Source of the DNA: RUG14300 sp964619685
GTDB taxonomy: Bacteria; Bacillota; Clostridia; Christensenellales; CAG-1252
DNA: 15,994 bases
Assembly (NCBI GenBank): GCA_964619685.1
Contig: CAZUET010000030.1
Location: 1-15,994, forward strand
Reading direction: 5' to 3'
Position numbers and translations under genes: made by a program. A model generated the notes under the pieces. That model was not told the origin of the DNA and did no database searches. It saw nothing but the letters and a program-made list of their open reading frames with translations. Below are positions 15,959 to 15,994 of this stretch, one piece after another. Every line of letters starts with the position of its first letter. Within the stretch, counting starts at the first letter, position 1.

Positions 15959-15994
15959 TATAATCTCCCTGCGAGAATATCGCCTATAATAATT

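Overview
The window holds most of one type IV pilus (T4P) assembly locus, almost entirely on the minus strand. The DNA is AT-rich, and most minus-strand genes have strong GGAG/GAGG-type ribosome binding sites. The cluster has an inner-membrane alignment complex (PilM/PilN/PilO-like) but no visible secretin or PilP. This suggests a monoderm, Clostridia-like bacterium, but the taxonomic guess is an inference from gene content and style only, because genes outside the window cannot be seen.

Read in the direction of transcription (high to low coordinates), the order is: PilC platform protein (15958-14783); PilM-like (14771-13851); PilN-like (13847-12702); a PilO-like protein with a C-terminal Cys4 zinc-ribbon-like motif (12688-11825); a giant 2282-residue PilX/GspK-type prepilin with a very long beta-solenoid-like body (11799-4951); a PilV/GspI-like prepilin (4942-4553); a PilW/GspJ-like prepilin (4548-3868); prepilin peptidase PilD (3864-3109); PilB assembly ATPase (3013-1340); and a separate pilin (494-9). 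Genes from pilC to pilD are spaced 3 to 25 bases apart, and several ribosome binding sites overlap the preceding stop codon, so this looks like one operon with translational coupling.

pilB and the last pilin each have their own promoter with exact TTGACA and TATAAT hexamers (spacers 17 and 18). A hairpin terminator follows pilB. The ATPase and the probable structural pilin can therefore be made independently of the long minor-pilin operon.

On the plus strand, between the last pilin and pilB, lies one divergent gene (568-1239) for an unrecognised secreted protein. Its 3' end runs into four 15-base tandem repeats.

The working model: PilD cleaves the prepilins; PilB powers assembly through PilC and the PilM/N/O-like complex; the 494-9 pilin forms the shaft; the PilV-, PilW- and giant PilX-like proteins form the tip. 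The giant protein, which takes 43% of the window, would be displayed at the tip as a very large presumed adhesin. No pilT retraction ATPase is visible here.
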